From: Streptomyces alboniger
Lineage (GTDB): Bacteria > Actinomycetota > Actinomycetes > Streptomycetales > Streptomycetaceae
Assembly (NCBI RefSeq): GCF_008704395.1
Contig: NZ_CP023695.1
Location: 2,356,001-2,420,000 of the forward strand
Length of the DNA stretch: 64,000 nt
Direction of reading: 5' to 3'
The position numbers and the translations under genes were made by a program. The notes beneath the pieces are model-generated. The model saw nothing but the letters and a program-made list of their open reading frames with translations, had not been told where the DNA came from and did not search any database. Of this stretch, positions 18,539 to 29,873 are shown one piece after another. Every line of letters starts with the position of its first letter. The stretch's first letter is position 1.

Positions 18539-18563
18539 CGTCCTCAAACGCCGGACGGGCTGA
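18539..18563. repeat. Streptomyces intergenic repeat, copy B
   Basis: Identical 25-bp match to 10059-10083, again just downstream of a plus-strand gene and before a convergent gene. A second generic element, GGGGTCCGGGGCAGAGCCCC, lies near 18655-18675. Confidence 0.7.
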
Positions 18564-18610
18564 ATCCTTCCGCCCCGGGGTCGACATGCGGCCGTCGGCC
18601 CTGGGATTCA

Positions 18611-18646
18611 ATCGCCGGGGACCTGAGATCTCAGCCCCTCCGGCGA
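18611..18646. terminator. Bidirectional terminator hairpin
   Basis: Arms ATCGCCGGGG and CCCTCCGGCGAT enclose CTGAGATCTCAG, giving a near-perfect long stem between the convergent transporter and serpin genes. Confidence 0.7.
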
Positions 18647-18708
18647 TCGAGGAGCGGGGTCCGGGGCAGAGCCCCGGGACCGAGCCCCGCCCCGGCGCAG
18701 GCCGGCCG

Positions 18709-19917
18709 CTAACCGCCGGAGGGAGCCCCCGCCTGCCACGCGGCGAACACCGGGACCGCCCCGGAGCCATCCAGCACCACCACCCCGAACGGCCGCTCAA
18801 AGGCAACCCGCTCAACCCGCCGTAGGCGCCCCGAGCCCGGCCGCATCGGCACCGCCGTGACCGACGCCGCCTCCACCCCCTCCTCCGCGATCCTCACGAC
18901 CGCCTCCTGAACGACCTGCGATATCGCGAGCCGTTCCGGCGACATTCCGGAGAAGTCCGCCGCGTCGCTCATCGCCCGCCGCACCCCGAGCGCGGCCAGC
19001 TGCCCCGTCGCGTCGACGCGCGTACGGAGCGAGAGACGGGGCAGGGCCATCGAGACCAGCTCGGCATCAAGAGGCGAGCACCGCTCACGCGGCGCCCAGC
19101 CGAGCGGCAGCACCGCGGCGGGCCCCGCCCCCGGCTCCCCGAGGACGAAGCGGACCCGCACCGGAGGCCGCCCGCCGCGCGAGACGCACCGCATCTCCAC
19201 GACCCGCGCACCCCTGGCGCCGCCGCTCCCCGCACCCCCGCCGCCGTCCACCGCCCAGGCGTCCCCGAGCGCGACCGTCCGCCGCATCGTCGGCACCCGG
19301 TGGACGACGCCCGCCGCGTCCGTGAAGTCGGCGTCCCGCGTGGCGGCCCCCTCGAAGGGGTCCTCCCAACGGGCCTTCAGCGCCAGGGCGTTGACCAGCA
19401 GGAGCAGCGTGTCCGGCCCGACGGACACCGGGAGGCGCTCGATCATGCCGCCCGTGACCTCCCGCACCCACGCGTCGACGCCCGCGGAGTCCACTGATAC
19501 CACTGAGTCCACCGAATCCGGGGAGTTCATGGACCCGAAGCCGATGTCCGGCAACGCCTCCCGATACTCCCGGCGCACGGCGACCCGGCTCCACACGCGC
19601 GTGGCGACACCCAGCGCGTCCGTCTCCGCGAGGGCCCGCGCCCCGTCCGTCACGACGCGCGCCGCGTCCACCCCCGCGACTCCGAGCAGCCCCCGCAACT
19701 CCTCGGCGGTCTCCGCCCTCGCGCCGACCGCGACGGCGGACAGGGCGAGCCACATCCCCGCGGGCGAACACACGAAGCCGTCCGAGCCGCCGGCCCCCTC
19801 GCCCTCTTCACCCTGCCCTCCCAGCCCCTCCATCCGCGACAGCCACCGCTCGGCGAACCCGCGGACCACCGCCCCGGGCCACGCCCGCTCCACTCCGTGC
19901 CCCACCCCGTACCCCAC
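18709..19917 (-). CDS. Serpin-family protease inhibitor
   Basis: A 402-residue serpin without an evident signal peptide. The breach and shutter regions are recognisable (DGFVCSPAGMWLALSAVAVGA; LLLVNALALKARWEDPF). The hinge EEGVEAASVTAV fits the inhibitory pattern E-x-G-x-x-A-A with small residues at P12-P9. The C-terminal strand FERPFGVVVLDGSGAVPVFAAW is typical. The reactive loop after the hinge, MRPGSGRLRRVER, is about four residues longer than in antitrypsin and Arg-rich, which suggests inhibition of trypsin-like proteases. Bacterial serpins are uncommon. Start is GTG 19917. The protease partner is unknown. Confidence 0.88.
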   Translation of the reverse strand: MGYGVGHGVERAWPGAVVRGFAERWLSRMEGLGGQGEEGEGAGGSDGFVCSPAGMWLALSAVAVGARAETAEELRGLLGVAGVDAARVVTDGARALAETDALGVATRVWSRVAVRREYREALPDIGFGSMNSPDSVDSVVSVDSAGVDAWVREVTGGMIERLPVSVGPDTLLLLVNALALKARWEDPFEGAATRDADFTDAAGVVHRVPTMRRTVALGDAWAVDGGGGAGSGGARGARVVEMRCVSRGGRPPVRVRFVLGEPGAGPAAVLPLGWAPRERCSPLDAELVSMALPRLSLRTRVDATGQLAALGVRRAMSDAADFSGMSPERLAISQVVQEAVVRIAEEGVEAASVTAVPMRPGSGRLRRVERVAFERPFGVVVLDGSGAVPVFAAWQAGAPSGG

Positions 19918-20042
19918 GCCCGACCCCCGCCACCAGAGCCCTGATCCTCACTAAGTATGCGAGCCCCCACTGACAATCGACCCCCGCCCGGCTAAGCTCC
20001 TTAGCGAAACTAACTAGGCAGTCGAAGGGACCGAACTCCCCT

Positions 20043-20720
20043 ATGAGCCAGCAGCAGTGGAACTCAGTCGACGACTACTTCACCGACCTCCTCGCCCCGG
20101 CCGACGAGGCCCTCGCCGCCGCCCTGCGCGACAGCGACGCGGCCGGCCTGCCGCGGATCAGCGTCTCCCCGAACCAGGGCAAGCTCCTCCAGCTCCTCGC
20201 ACGGACGCAGGGCGCCCGCCGCATCCTGGAGATCGGCACGCTCGGCGGCTACAGCACGATCTGGCTGGCCCGCGCCCTGCCCGCCGACGGCCGCCTCATC
20301 ACCCTGGAGTACAAGCAGGAGCACGCCGAGGTGGCCCGCGGCAACCTCGCCCGCGCCGGGCTCGACAAGCTCACCGAGGTCCGCGTCGGCCCCGCTCTCG
20401 ACTCGCTCGCCGCGCTCGGCGCCGAACACGCCGAGAACCCCGCGCCCTTCGACCTCGTCTTCATCGACGCCGACAAGGTCAACAACCCGCACTACGTGGA
20501 GTGGTCGCTCAAGCTCACCCGCCCCGGCAGCCTCATCGTCCTCGACAACGTCGTACGCGGCGGCGCCGTCACCGACGCCGCCGACCCGGACCCGAGCGTG
20601 CGCGGCACCCGCGCCGCGCTCGACCTCATGGCACGCCACCCCGAGCTGGAGGCGACGGCAATCCAGACGGTGGGCACCAAGGGCTACGACGGCTTCGCGC
20701 TGGCCCGCGTACGGGACTGA
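20043..20720 (+). CDS. Class I SAM-dependent O-methyltransferase (family 3)
   Basis: A 225-residue methyltransferase of the catechol/caffeoyl-CoA O-methyltransferase type. SAM-binding motif I is ILEIGTLGGYSTIWLA, the acidic strand is FDLVFIDADK and the metal/catalytic region is LIVLDNVVRGG. It transfers a methyl group to a hydroxyl of a small acceptor with a divalent metal. Between it and the serpin, GCTAAG and CTTAGC (19992-20006) form a small dyad followed by TTAGCGAAACTAACTAGG, a candidate regulator site. No biosynthetic partners are adjacent. Confidence 0.92.
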   Translation: MSQQQWNSVDDYFTDLLAPADEALAAALRDSDAAGLPRISVSPNQGKLLQLLARTQGARRILEIGTLGGYSTIWLARALPADGRLITLEYKQEHAEVARGNLARAGLDKLTEVRVGPALDSLAALGAEHAENPAPFDLVFIDADKVNNPHYVEWSLKLTRPGSLIVLDNVVRGGAVTDAADPDPSVRGTRAALDLMARHPELEATAIQTVGTKGYDGFALARVRD

Positions 20721-20763
20721 CGGCGCACACGCGTACGGGGCCGTCGGCACGCACGACCGGGGC

Positions 20764-21174
20764 TCAACCCTCGTGATAGAACCCCACGTTCACGCTCCGC
20801 GGCCCCGACCTGTCCTGGATGACCACCTCGCCCGAGCCGCCCCGGCCCAGCGGCGCCGCCCCTCCGTACGCGAGGGAGAGCGCCGCGCCTTCGGACACCA
20901 CCCGCACCTGCGAGGCGGGGTCGGGGTTCGAGCCGCGCAGCCAGGTCACGGACCAGGCCCCGTCGGGTCCGCAGCGGAACTCCAGGTGCGTACGGGACAC
21001 GAACAGCCAGTCGTCGGGCGTCACCAGACGGCAGACGCTCGCGTCGCGCCCCACCCGCAGCACCGCACCCGGCTCGCTCGGCGCGTCGGCCATGAGCATG
21101 CCCGCGGTCGCGCCCGCATCCGCCCCGGACACCGAGGCCATCGTCAGCTCCAGCACGTATGTACGCTCCTTCAA
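20764..21174 (-). CDS. FHA-domain protein
   Basis: A 136-residue protein made almost entirely of one forkhead-associated domain, which binds phosphothreonine peptides. The FHA signature residues are visible as VGRDASVCRLV, DWLFVSRTHLEF and WLRGSNPD. It has no fused kinase, transporter or HTH domain. It probably reads a Ser/Thr kinase signal in the cytosol. It is convergent with the O-methyltransferase. The start ATG 21174 is preceded by TTGAAGG close to the start codon. Confidence 0.83.
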   Translation of the reverse strand: MKERTYVLELTMASVSGADAGATAGMLMADAPSEPGAVLRVGRDASVCRLVTPDDWLFVSRTHLEFRCGPDGAWSVTWLRGSNPDPASQVRVVSEGAALSLAYGGAAPLGRGGSGEVVIQDRSGPRSVNVGFYHEG

Positions 21175-21348
21175 CTCGGCGCGGCGCGAGCGTGGTTGGT
21201 CATCGCGCGCTGCGGCATCCTAAGGCCACCTCGGGGCGTACGCACCGCGTTTGACCGCCCGCTTCCTGGCAACTCGCTCCGGGGACAGGTGCGGGGCGGC
21301 ACGCCGCGCCCCGCACCGTGAGGCCCATCCCCGGGAAGGCACCCATCC

Positions 21349-21993
21349 ATGTCCACAGTCATGATCATCGTTCTGATCGTGGTCGTCGTCGTCCTCGCCG
21401 CGGGCGCGTTCGCCGTACTGAACCGCAAGCGACTGAACGCGGGCGGCGGCCACAGCCTGAAGCGGCGCTTCGGCCCCGAGTACGACCGCGCGGTCGCCCG
21501 GCACGACGGCGACACGAAAGCGGCCGAACGCGACCTTGAGGAGCGTGTGAAGCGGCACGGCTCCCTGCGTCCGCGGCCGTTGGAGCCCGCGGCACGTGAG
21601 CAGTACTCCGCCCGCTGGAACCTCGCCCAGGAGCGCTTCGTCGACTCTCCGCGCGAGGCCGTGGCCGACGCGGACCGGCTCATCGCCGAGCTGGCGGGCG
21701 CGCGGGGCTTCCCCGACGCCGGCCACTACGAGGACCAGCTGGACGCGCTCTCCGTGCACCACGCCGCCCACGTCCACGGCTACCGCAGGGTCCATCGCGC
21801 CGCGCTCGACACGACGGGCGCCGAGGAGAGCAGGACCGGCACCGAGGAGATGCGCGAGGCCATGATCGAGGCACGGGCCCTCTTCGACGACCTGGTCGCC
21901 GACCAGCACGACCACTCCACCGCGCGCTCCGGCAAGCACACGTCCGGCAAGCGTTCGACCGGCATCACCCGAAGGGGAGTCCAGCATGGCTGA
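21349..21993 (+). CDS. Membrane-anchored protein of unknown function
   Basis: A 214-residue protein with one N-terminal membrane helix (VMIIVLIVVVVVLAAGAFAVL) and a charged, helical soluble part rich in Glu, Arg and Ala. A central stretch, RFVDSPREAVADADRLIAEL, is similar to FVDGPRGAVEEVDHVLEDAI in the next gene, so the two share a domain. The C-terminus is His/Lys-rich. It overlaps the next start by 8 bp. Function is not recognised. Confidence 0.8.
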   Translation: MSTVMIIVLIVVVVVLAAGAFAVLNRKRLNAGGGHSLKRRFGPEYDRAVARHDGDTKAAERDLEERVKRHGSLRPRPLEPAAREQYSARWNLAQERFVDSPREAVADADRLIAELAGARGFPDAGHYEDQLDALSVHHAAHVHGYRRVHRAALDTTGAEESRTGTEEMREAMIEARALFDDLVADQHDHSTARSGKHTSGKRSTGITRRGVQHG

Positions 21994-22360
21994 CACGACG
22001 CTGTTCCCGCCCGAGGAGCGCGACAAGCTGACGTTGCGCCTCCAGAACGCCGTCAACGGCTTCGTCGACGGCCCGCGCGGCGCGGTCGAGGAGGTCGACC
22101 ACGTCCTGGAGGACGCCATCGCCCGCCTCACCGACACCCTGGCCGAACGCCGCCGGGTCCTGCGCTCGTCCTGGCAGACGACGCCGGCCCGCACCACACC
22201 GGAGGGCGGCACGCCCCCGGCCGCGGGGATGGCACCGGGCGGCGCCCTGGCCACCGAGGGCGCCCCCGTCGCCCCCGAGGCCTCGGCCACCGACACCGAA
22301 CAGCTCCGCCTGGCCCTGCGCGACTACCGCGAGACGGCCGAGCGCCTGCTGCGGCTCTGA
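21986..22360 (+). CDS. Small helical protein paired with the upstream membrane protein
   Basis: A 124-residue soluble protein overlapping the previous gene by 8 bp. The N-terminal half carries the FVDGPRGAVEEVDHVLEDAI segment shared with the upstream protein, then a Pro/Ala/Gly-rich linker and a final helix (TEQLRLALRDYRETAERLLRL). The shared segment suggests a duplicated helical domain, perhaps for hetero-association at the membrane. No known function can be assigned. Confidence 0.78.
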   Translation: MADTTLFPPEERDKLTLRLQNAVNGFVDGPRGAVEEVDHVLEDAIARLTDTLAERRRVLRSSWQTTPARTTPEGGTPPAAGMAPGGALATEGAPVAPEASATDTEQLRLALRDYRETAERLLRL

Positions 22361-22391
22361 GCGCCGTCGAGCCGTACGGCAGGATGGCCGC

Positions 22392-22718
22392 ATGAGCATC
22401 GTGAAGATCAACGCACTCACCGTTCCCGAGGAACAGCGCGAGATCCTGGAGAAGCGCTTCGCGTCCCGCGCGGGCGCGGTGGAGAACTCCGACGGCTTCG
22501 AGTGGTTCGAGCTGCTGCGCCCCATCGAGGGCACCGACCAGTACCTCGTCTACACCCGCTGGCGCGACGAGGCCTCCTTCCAGGCATGGATGGAGGGCCC
22601 CATGAAGGCCGCGCACCAGGGTGGCGGCGAGGGCGGCGGCGAGCGGCCGAAGCCCGCCGCTTCCGGGTCCACGGTCTGGTCCTTCGAGGTCGTCCAGCAG
22701 GCCGCGCCCAAGAGCTGA
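22392..22718 (+). CDS. mhuD: Heme-degrading monooxygenase, MhuD-like
   Basis: A 108-residue antibiotic-biosynthesis-monooxygenase fold protein. The catalytic triad of IsdG-type heme oxygenases is at the MhuD positions: Asn7 (VKINAL), Trp66 (FQAWMEGP) and His75 (AAHQ). The opening IVKINALTVPEEQREILEKRF and RAGAVENSDGFEWFELLRP follow M. tuberculosis MhuD. The enzyme opens heme to release iron, giving mycobilin-type products in mycobacteria. A Gly-rich insertion after His75 distinguishes it. No heme-uptake genes are adjacent. Confidence 0.88.
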   Translation: MSIVKINALTVPEEQREILEKRFASRAGAVENSDGFEWFELLRPIEGTDQYLVYTRWRDEASFQAWMEGPMKAAHQGGGEGGGERPKPAASGSTVWSFEVVQQAAPKS

Positions 22719-22730
22719 CCCGGGCCGTAC

Positions 22731-22765
22731 CGGCGCCCCGCGAGCAATTCGCTTGCGGGGCGCCG
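22731..22765 (+). terminator. Rho-independent-type hairpin
   Basis: CGGCGCCCCGCGAGC, loop AATTC, GCTTGCGGGGCGCCG is a 15-bp stem with one mismatch, followed by CTCTTGTGT, between the heme oxygenase and GNAT genes. Confidence 0.8.
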
Positions 22766-22789
22766 CTCTTGTGTCCCGAGAATGGCGGC

Positions 22790-23329
22790 ATGACCGAAGC
22801 TCCCGCCCGCGCCGCCACCCGCCCCGCCGCCTGGATCATCGCCCCCGAGGCGTACGACTCGGCCGTGGCCGCCGCGCTCTGGCGCGCGTACTACACCGAG
22901 GTCAGCGACCGCTGGTACCTGCTGCACGAGGGCAGGACCACCGACCCCGACGAGCTGGAGCGCGAGATCGCCGCGGAGAGCGGCGCCGACCTCGCGCCGC
23001 CGCACGGGGTGCTGCTCGTCGCACGGTACGGGGACGAGCCCGGCGGCACGGCGGGCGTACGGCTGCTGGATCCTGCGACCGCCGAGCTGAAGCGCGTGTT
23101 CGTACGTGAGGACCTGCGCGGCAAGGGCGGCGCCCCGGTGCTGCTGGCCGCCGCCGAGGACGCGGCCCGCGCGCTCGGCGCCGAGCGGCTCGTCCTCGAC
23201 ACCCGCACCGACCTGGTGGAGGCCCGCGCGCTGTACACGCGGCACGGTTACGAGGAGATCGAGCCCTACGCCGAAAGCGCGTACGCCGAGCACTGGTACG
23301 GCAAGAGGCTGGCCCCGGCCGAGGCCTGA
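22790..23329 (+). CDS. GNAT-family N-acetyltransferase
   Basis: A 179-residue acetyltransferase. The acetyl-CoA binding loop is REDLRGKGGAPVLLAAAEDAA, preceded by the strand ELKRVFV and followed by RLVLDTR and ARALYTRHGYEEIEPY, the normal GNAT order. It acetylates an amine of a small molecule or protein; the acceptor is unknown. ATG 22790 follows the terminator hairpin by 25 bp. It ends 2 bp from the convergent exporter gene. Confidence 0.87.
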   Translation: MTEAPARAATRPAAWIIAPEAYDSAVAAALWRAYYTEVSDRWYLLHEGRTTDPDELEREIAAESGADLAPPHGVLLVARYGDEPGGTAGVRLLDPATAELKRVFVREDLRGKGGAPVLLAAAEDAARALGAERLVLDTRTDLVEARALYTRHGYEEIEPYAESAYAEHWYGKRLAPAEA

Positions 23330-23331
23330 CC

Positions 23332-26510
<3,179 letters not shown>

Positions 26511-26551
26511 GTCCCGTGGTCGGGGGCGCCGCACCGGGTATACGGCTCTGC

Positions 26552-27880
26552 GTGAAAGATCACCGCACCACCCCGCAGGCAGCAGCAGGACCCACGGCGC
26601 TCAAGAAGGCCCTGACCACCCCGCTCCTGTACTTCTTCATCCTCGGAGACGTCCTGGGCGCGGGCGTGTACGTCCTGGTGGGCCAGGTCGCGGCCGACTC
26701 CGGAGGCGCCGTATGGGTGCCGCTGGTCGTGGCGCTCTGCCTGGCGCTGCTGACGGCCGCCTCGTACGCCGAACTGGTGACGAAGTACCCGCGCGCGGGC
26801 GGCGCGTCCCACTACGCGACCCTGGCGTACGGGCCCTTCGCGGGGTTCCTCGCCGGGTTCTGCATGCTCGCCGCGGGCATCGTGTCGGTCGCGGCGCTGG
26901 CGCGCGGCTTCGCCGGCGACTACCTGACCGAGTTCGTCACGCTCCCGGTGGTCCTGGTCGTCATCGTCTTCCTCGCCGCCCTCGCGCTGCTGAACGCGCG
27001 CGGCATCAGGGAGTCGACGCGGGCCAACGCGGTCGCCACGGTCGTCGAGGTGAGCGGCCTCCTGCTCGTGATCGGGCTCGGCCTGTGGATCGTGCTGCGC
27101 GGGGACGGCGACCTGGGGCGGCTGACGGAGCTGGGCACCGACAGCCACGGGCCCGCGGCGGCCGTGCTGAGCGGGGCGGTGCTCGCCTACTACTCGTTCG
27201 TCGGCTTCGAGACGTCCGTGAACGTGGCCGAGGAGACCCGTGACCCGCGCCGCTCCTACCCGAGGGCGCTCTTCGGCGCCCTGGTGACGGCGGGAGCGGT
27301 GTACGCGCTGGTGGGGGCCGCCGCGGCGGCGGCCGTGCCGACCGGGACGCTGGCCGGGTCCAGCGGGCCGCTGCTCGAAGTGGTGCGGGAGGCGGGCGGT
27401 GTCCCCACGGAGCTGTTCAGCGCCGTCGCGCTGGTGGCGGTCGCCAACGGCGCGCTGCTCACCGGCATCATGTCGTCGCGCCTCGCGTACGGCATGGCAC
27501 GGGACGGCCTGCTGCCGGGGTTCCTGACGAAGGTGCTGCCGGTGCGGCGCACGCCGTGGGCCTCGATCGCCGCCACGACGGCACTGTCGCTGCTGCTCGC
27601 ACTGACCGGCGACGTGGCCACGCTCGCCTCGACGCTGGTCCTGCTCCTGCTGGTGGTCTTCTTCCTCGTCAACACGGCGGCCCTCGTCCTGCGCCGCGAC
27701 ACGCCCGCCCGGGACCACTTCCGGGCGCCGACGGCGGTGCCGGTCCTCGGCGCGGCGTCCTGCGTCGCGCTCGCGACTCAGATCGAGGGCGAGGTGTGGG
27801 CGAGGGGCCTGATCGTGCTGGCGGCGGGCGCGGTGTGCGGGGCCGTGGCGGCGGCACGGATGCGGCACCGCCGTGACTGA
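26552..27880 (+). CDS. APC-family amino acid permease
   Basis: A 442-residue permease with about 12 helices. Helix 1 carries FFILGDVLGAGVYVLVGQVA, the substrate-binding GAG unwound region of APC transporters. SYAELVTKYPRAGGASHYA and FVGFETSVNVAEETRDPRRSYPRAL are classic family motifs. It imports or exchanges an amino acid or polyamine; specificity is not readable. GTG 26552 is chosen because it places a short polar N-terminus before helix 1. Confidence 0.9.
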   Translation: MKDHRTTPQAAAGPTALKKALTTPLLYFFILGDVLGAGVYVLVGQVAADSGGAVWVPLVVALCLALLTAASYAELVTKYPRAGGASHYATLAYGPFAGFLAGFCMLAAGIVSVAALARGFAGDYLTEFVTLPVVLVVIVFLAALALLNARGIRESTRANAVATVVEVSGLLLVIGLGLWIVLRGDGDLGRLTELGTDSHGPAAAVLSGAVLAYYSFVGFETSVNVAEETRDPRRSYPRALFGALVTAGAVYALVGAAAAAAVPTGTLAGSSGPLLEVVREAGGVPTELFSAVALVAVANGALLTGIMSSRLAYGMARDGLLPGFLTKVLPVRRTPWASIAATTALSLLLALTGDVATLASTLVLLLLVVFFLVNTAALVLRRDTPARDHFRAPTAVPVLGAASCVALATQIEGEVWARGLIVLAAGAVCGAVAAARMRHRRD

Positions 27881-28210
27881 GCCACGGCGGGCGGCGCCGC
27901 AGTGGCGGCACGGGACCCACTGCGGCGCCGCAGTGGTGGCACGGGACGCGCGCACGCCTCCACGGCCGGCACGTGCGGTGCGACCCCACGGCCCGCACGT
28001 GCGGTGCCGGTGGTGACGGCACGGGTGGGCCGCCGCGCGCAGCACGGGACGCGGCGCCGCAGTGGCGGCACGGATACGCCGCGACCGAGCCCCGGCGCCC
28101 CCGCAGCCCGGTCACACCACCTCGGCAGGTTCAGCCGAGCGCCGACCGAACCGGCAGAACCTCAGCCAGACGCCGGCCAAACCGGCGGAACCTCAGTTAG
28201 ACGCCGAACC
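27881..28210. repeat. Repeat-rich intergenic region
   Basis: Three direct-repeat families lie between convergent genes. Family A, GGCGCCGCAGTGGCGGCACG, is at about 27892, 27923 and 28051, the middle copy with one change. Family B, 21 bp containing CGGCCGGCACGTGCGGTGC, is at 27961 and 27987. Family C, a 31-bp unit with AACCGGCRGAACCTCAG, is tandem at 28141-28171 and 28172-28202 with a partial third copy running to the last codons of the HAD gene. No gene is seen here. Confidence 0.8.
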
Positions 28211-28885
28211 TCAGCCGAACGTCAGCCGGAACTCCCCGCCCCCCGCATCGGCGATCCGTACCCCCGTCAGGTCGTCGACGTGCACGGTCGGTCCCAGGGC
28301 GGCGGCTCGCGCGCCGACGCCCACCACGCGCATACCGGCTGCCCGGCCTGCGAGGATGCCCGCCTCCGAGTCCTCGAAGACCAGGCAGTCCGCCGGGTCG
28401 AAGCCGAGTTCCGCCGCCCCCTTGAGGAACCCCTCGGGGTCCGGCTTGCTCGCGCCGACGCTCTCGGCGGTCACCCGCACATCCGGCAGGCCGAGCCCCG
28501 CCGCGGCCATCCGCCCGGTGGACAGCGGCACGTCGGCGGACGTCACGAGCGCGTGCGGCAGCCGGAGTCCGGCGAGCGCGGCCATGAAGGCGGGCGCGCC
28601 GGGTATCGGTACGACGCCCTCCATGTCGGCGGTCTCCGCGGCGAGCATCTCGCGGTTCTCCGCGTAGTTCTCCGCCATGGGCCGCTCCGGCAGCAGCACC
28701 GCCATGGACGCGTACCCCTGGCGTCCGTGGACGACCTTGATGACCTCGTCGAAGTCGAGCCCGTGCCGGTCGGCCCAGCGCCGCCAGCAGCGCTCCACGA
28801 CGGCGTCCGAGTTCACGAGGGTGCCGTCCATGTCGAGGAGGACGGCCCGGGCGGTCAGAACAGAGTCGGCGGTCGTGGCCGTCAT
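28211..28885 (-). CDS. HAD-family phosphatase (beta-phosphoglucomutase-like)
   Basis: A 224-residue HAD hydrolase. Motif I is LLDMDGTLVNSD with the nucleophile Asp, motif II is ALVTSADV, motif III is the Lys in GASKPDPEGF and motif IV is CLVFEDSEAG. The cap domain between I and II is the alpha-helical type seen in sugar phosphatases and beta-phosphoglucomutases (RQGYASMAVLLP). It likely dephosphorylates a small sugar phosphate. I chose ATG 28885 (GGAG upstream) over the frame reaching 29032, whose first 49 residues look non-coding. Confidence 0.88.
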   Translation of the reverse strand: MTATTADSVLTARAVLLDMDGTLVNSDAVVERCWRRWADRHGLDFDEVIKVVHGRQGYASMAVLLPERPMAENYAENREMLAAETADMEGVVPIPGAPAFMAALAGLRLPHALVTSADVPLSTGRMAAAGLGLPDVRVTAESVGASKPDPEGFLKGAAELGFDPADCLVFEDSEAGILAGRAAGMRVVGVGARAAALGPTVHVDDLTGVRIADAGGGEFRLTFG

Positions 28886-29075
28886 CGACGTACTCCAGAG
28901 CGCAGAGGAAGACCCCGCAACGGAGGAAGGTCCCGCAACGGGAAGATCAAGGCGGCCCCGCCCGCCGGTCAGGGAGTACGGGCGGAGCCACTTTGTTCCT
29001 GCACGGTACAAAACGAGGGCGCCAAAAGCCAACGCCGCAGGTCAGACCGGTCAAGCCCGCCAAAAAGGACTGACG

Positions 29076-29654
29076 TCACGCAATCGCCTCGTAGAGGCTC
29101 CACACACCGAGCCCCAGCATCAGCAGCGCCGCGATCTTCGTGATGAGTGCCAGCGGAACCCTCTTCATCAGCGCCTTTCCGCCGACGATGCCGAGCCCGG
29201 CGACCGCCCACAGCGCGAGCACGGCGCCGAGGCCGACGGAGAGCGGGTCGTCGTAGCGGGCGGCCAGGTTCGCCGTCATGATCTGCGTCAGATCGCCGAA
29301 CTCGGCGACCAGGATGAGCATGAAGCCCGCCCCCGACACCTTCCAGAAGCTCTGGTCCTCGGGCTGCCTGACCTCTTCCTCCTCGCCGCCGCCCTTCAGG
29401 AGCAGCATCGCGGCGCCGCCGAGGAAGAGGACACCGGTCAGCGCGTGGACCAGTTGCTGCGGCAGCAGGGTCAGGACGCTGCCCGCCGCGACAGCGAGCA
29501 CCACATGGACGGCGAAGGCCGCCGCGACGCCCGCGAAGACGTACGAGGCGCGGTAGCGCGTGCCGAGGACGAGTCCGGCCAGGGCCGTCTTGTCCGGCAG
29601 CTCGGCAAGGAAGACGACGCCGAAGACGAGCGCCATCACGCTGATGCTGATCAA
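29076..29654 (-). CDS. TMEM165/GDT1-family manganese/cation exporter
   Basis: A 192-residue membrane protein of the UPF0016/GDT1 family. It has the two hallmark E-x-G-D motifs: AELPDKT in the first half (E-L-P-D variant) and AEFGDLTQ in the second. Each sits in a three-helix repeat, with an acidic cytosolic loop GGGEEEEVRQPED between them. Bacterial members export Mn2+. TTG 29654 follows GAGGAACCC. A yybP-ykoY Mn2+ riboswitch lies in its leader, so expression should rise with intracellular Mn2+. Confidence 0.92.
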   Translation of the reverse strand: MISISVMALVFGVVFLAELPDKTALAGLVLGTRYRASYVFAGVAAAFAVHVVLAVAAGSVLTLLPQQLVHALTGVLFLGGAAMLLLKGGGEEEEVRQPEDQSFWKVSGAGFMLILVAEFGDLTQIMTANLAARYDDPLSVGLGAVLALWAVAGLGIVGGKALMKRVPLALITKIAALLMLGLGVWSLYEAIA

Positions 29655-29666
29655 GGGTTCCTCAAT

Positions 29667-29686
29667 CGGTCGGGGCCGCCCCACCG
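29667..29686 (-). promoter_or_regulatory. Hairpin in front of the GDT1 ribosome-binding site
   Basis: CGGTCGGGGCCGCCCCACCG can fold into a compact GC stem immediately upstream of the Shine-Dalgarno sequence (29655-29663). It is a candidate expression platform for the manganese riboswitch upstream. Confidence 0.4.
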
Positions 29687-29761
29687 AGAGTGTTCCACCG
29701 CTTCGCGCACGACACCTCGGCATGGCAGCGCACACGGACGCGTACGGGCGTACGCGTCGGG

Positions 29762-29873
29762 TCACTGCTTGCCGAAGGTCTCGCTGGCCTGCCCCACAGG
29801 GCCTGCCTCCGGGCGCCGGCTCAGACGAGCTGAGCAGTATGTCGACGGTCCGGCGAAGAGCTACTCCCCTTCT
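29762..29873 (-). ncRNA. yybP-ykoY manganese riboswitch
   Basis: Read on the minus strand, the leader starts with AGGGGAGTAGC (GGGGAGTAGC complement at 29860-29869) and ends with CAGCGAGACCTTCGGC (complement 29771-29786). These are the two conserved loops that dock to form the Mn2+ site in yybP-ykoY riboswitches. The helices between them (CTCAGCTCGTCTGAG; GGCAGGCC..GGCAGGCC) fit a two-branch architecture. The downstream gene is a Mn exporter family member, the usual target. Confidence 0.85.

Noticed and set aside
11592..20720. Secondary-metabolite cluster (P450, glycosyltransferase-like, transporter, methyltransferase)
   Set aside because: There is no polyketide, peptide or terpene core enzyme, and the genes are separately transcribed with different contexts.
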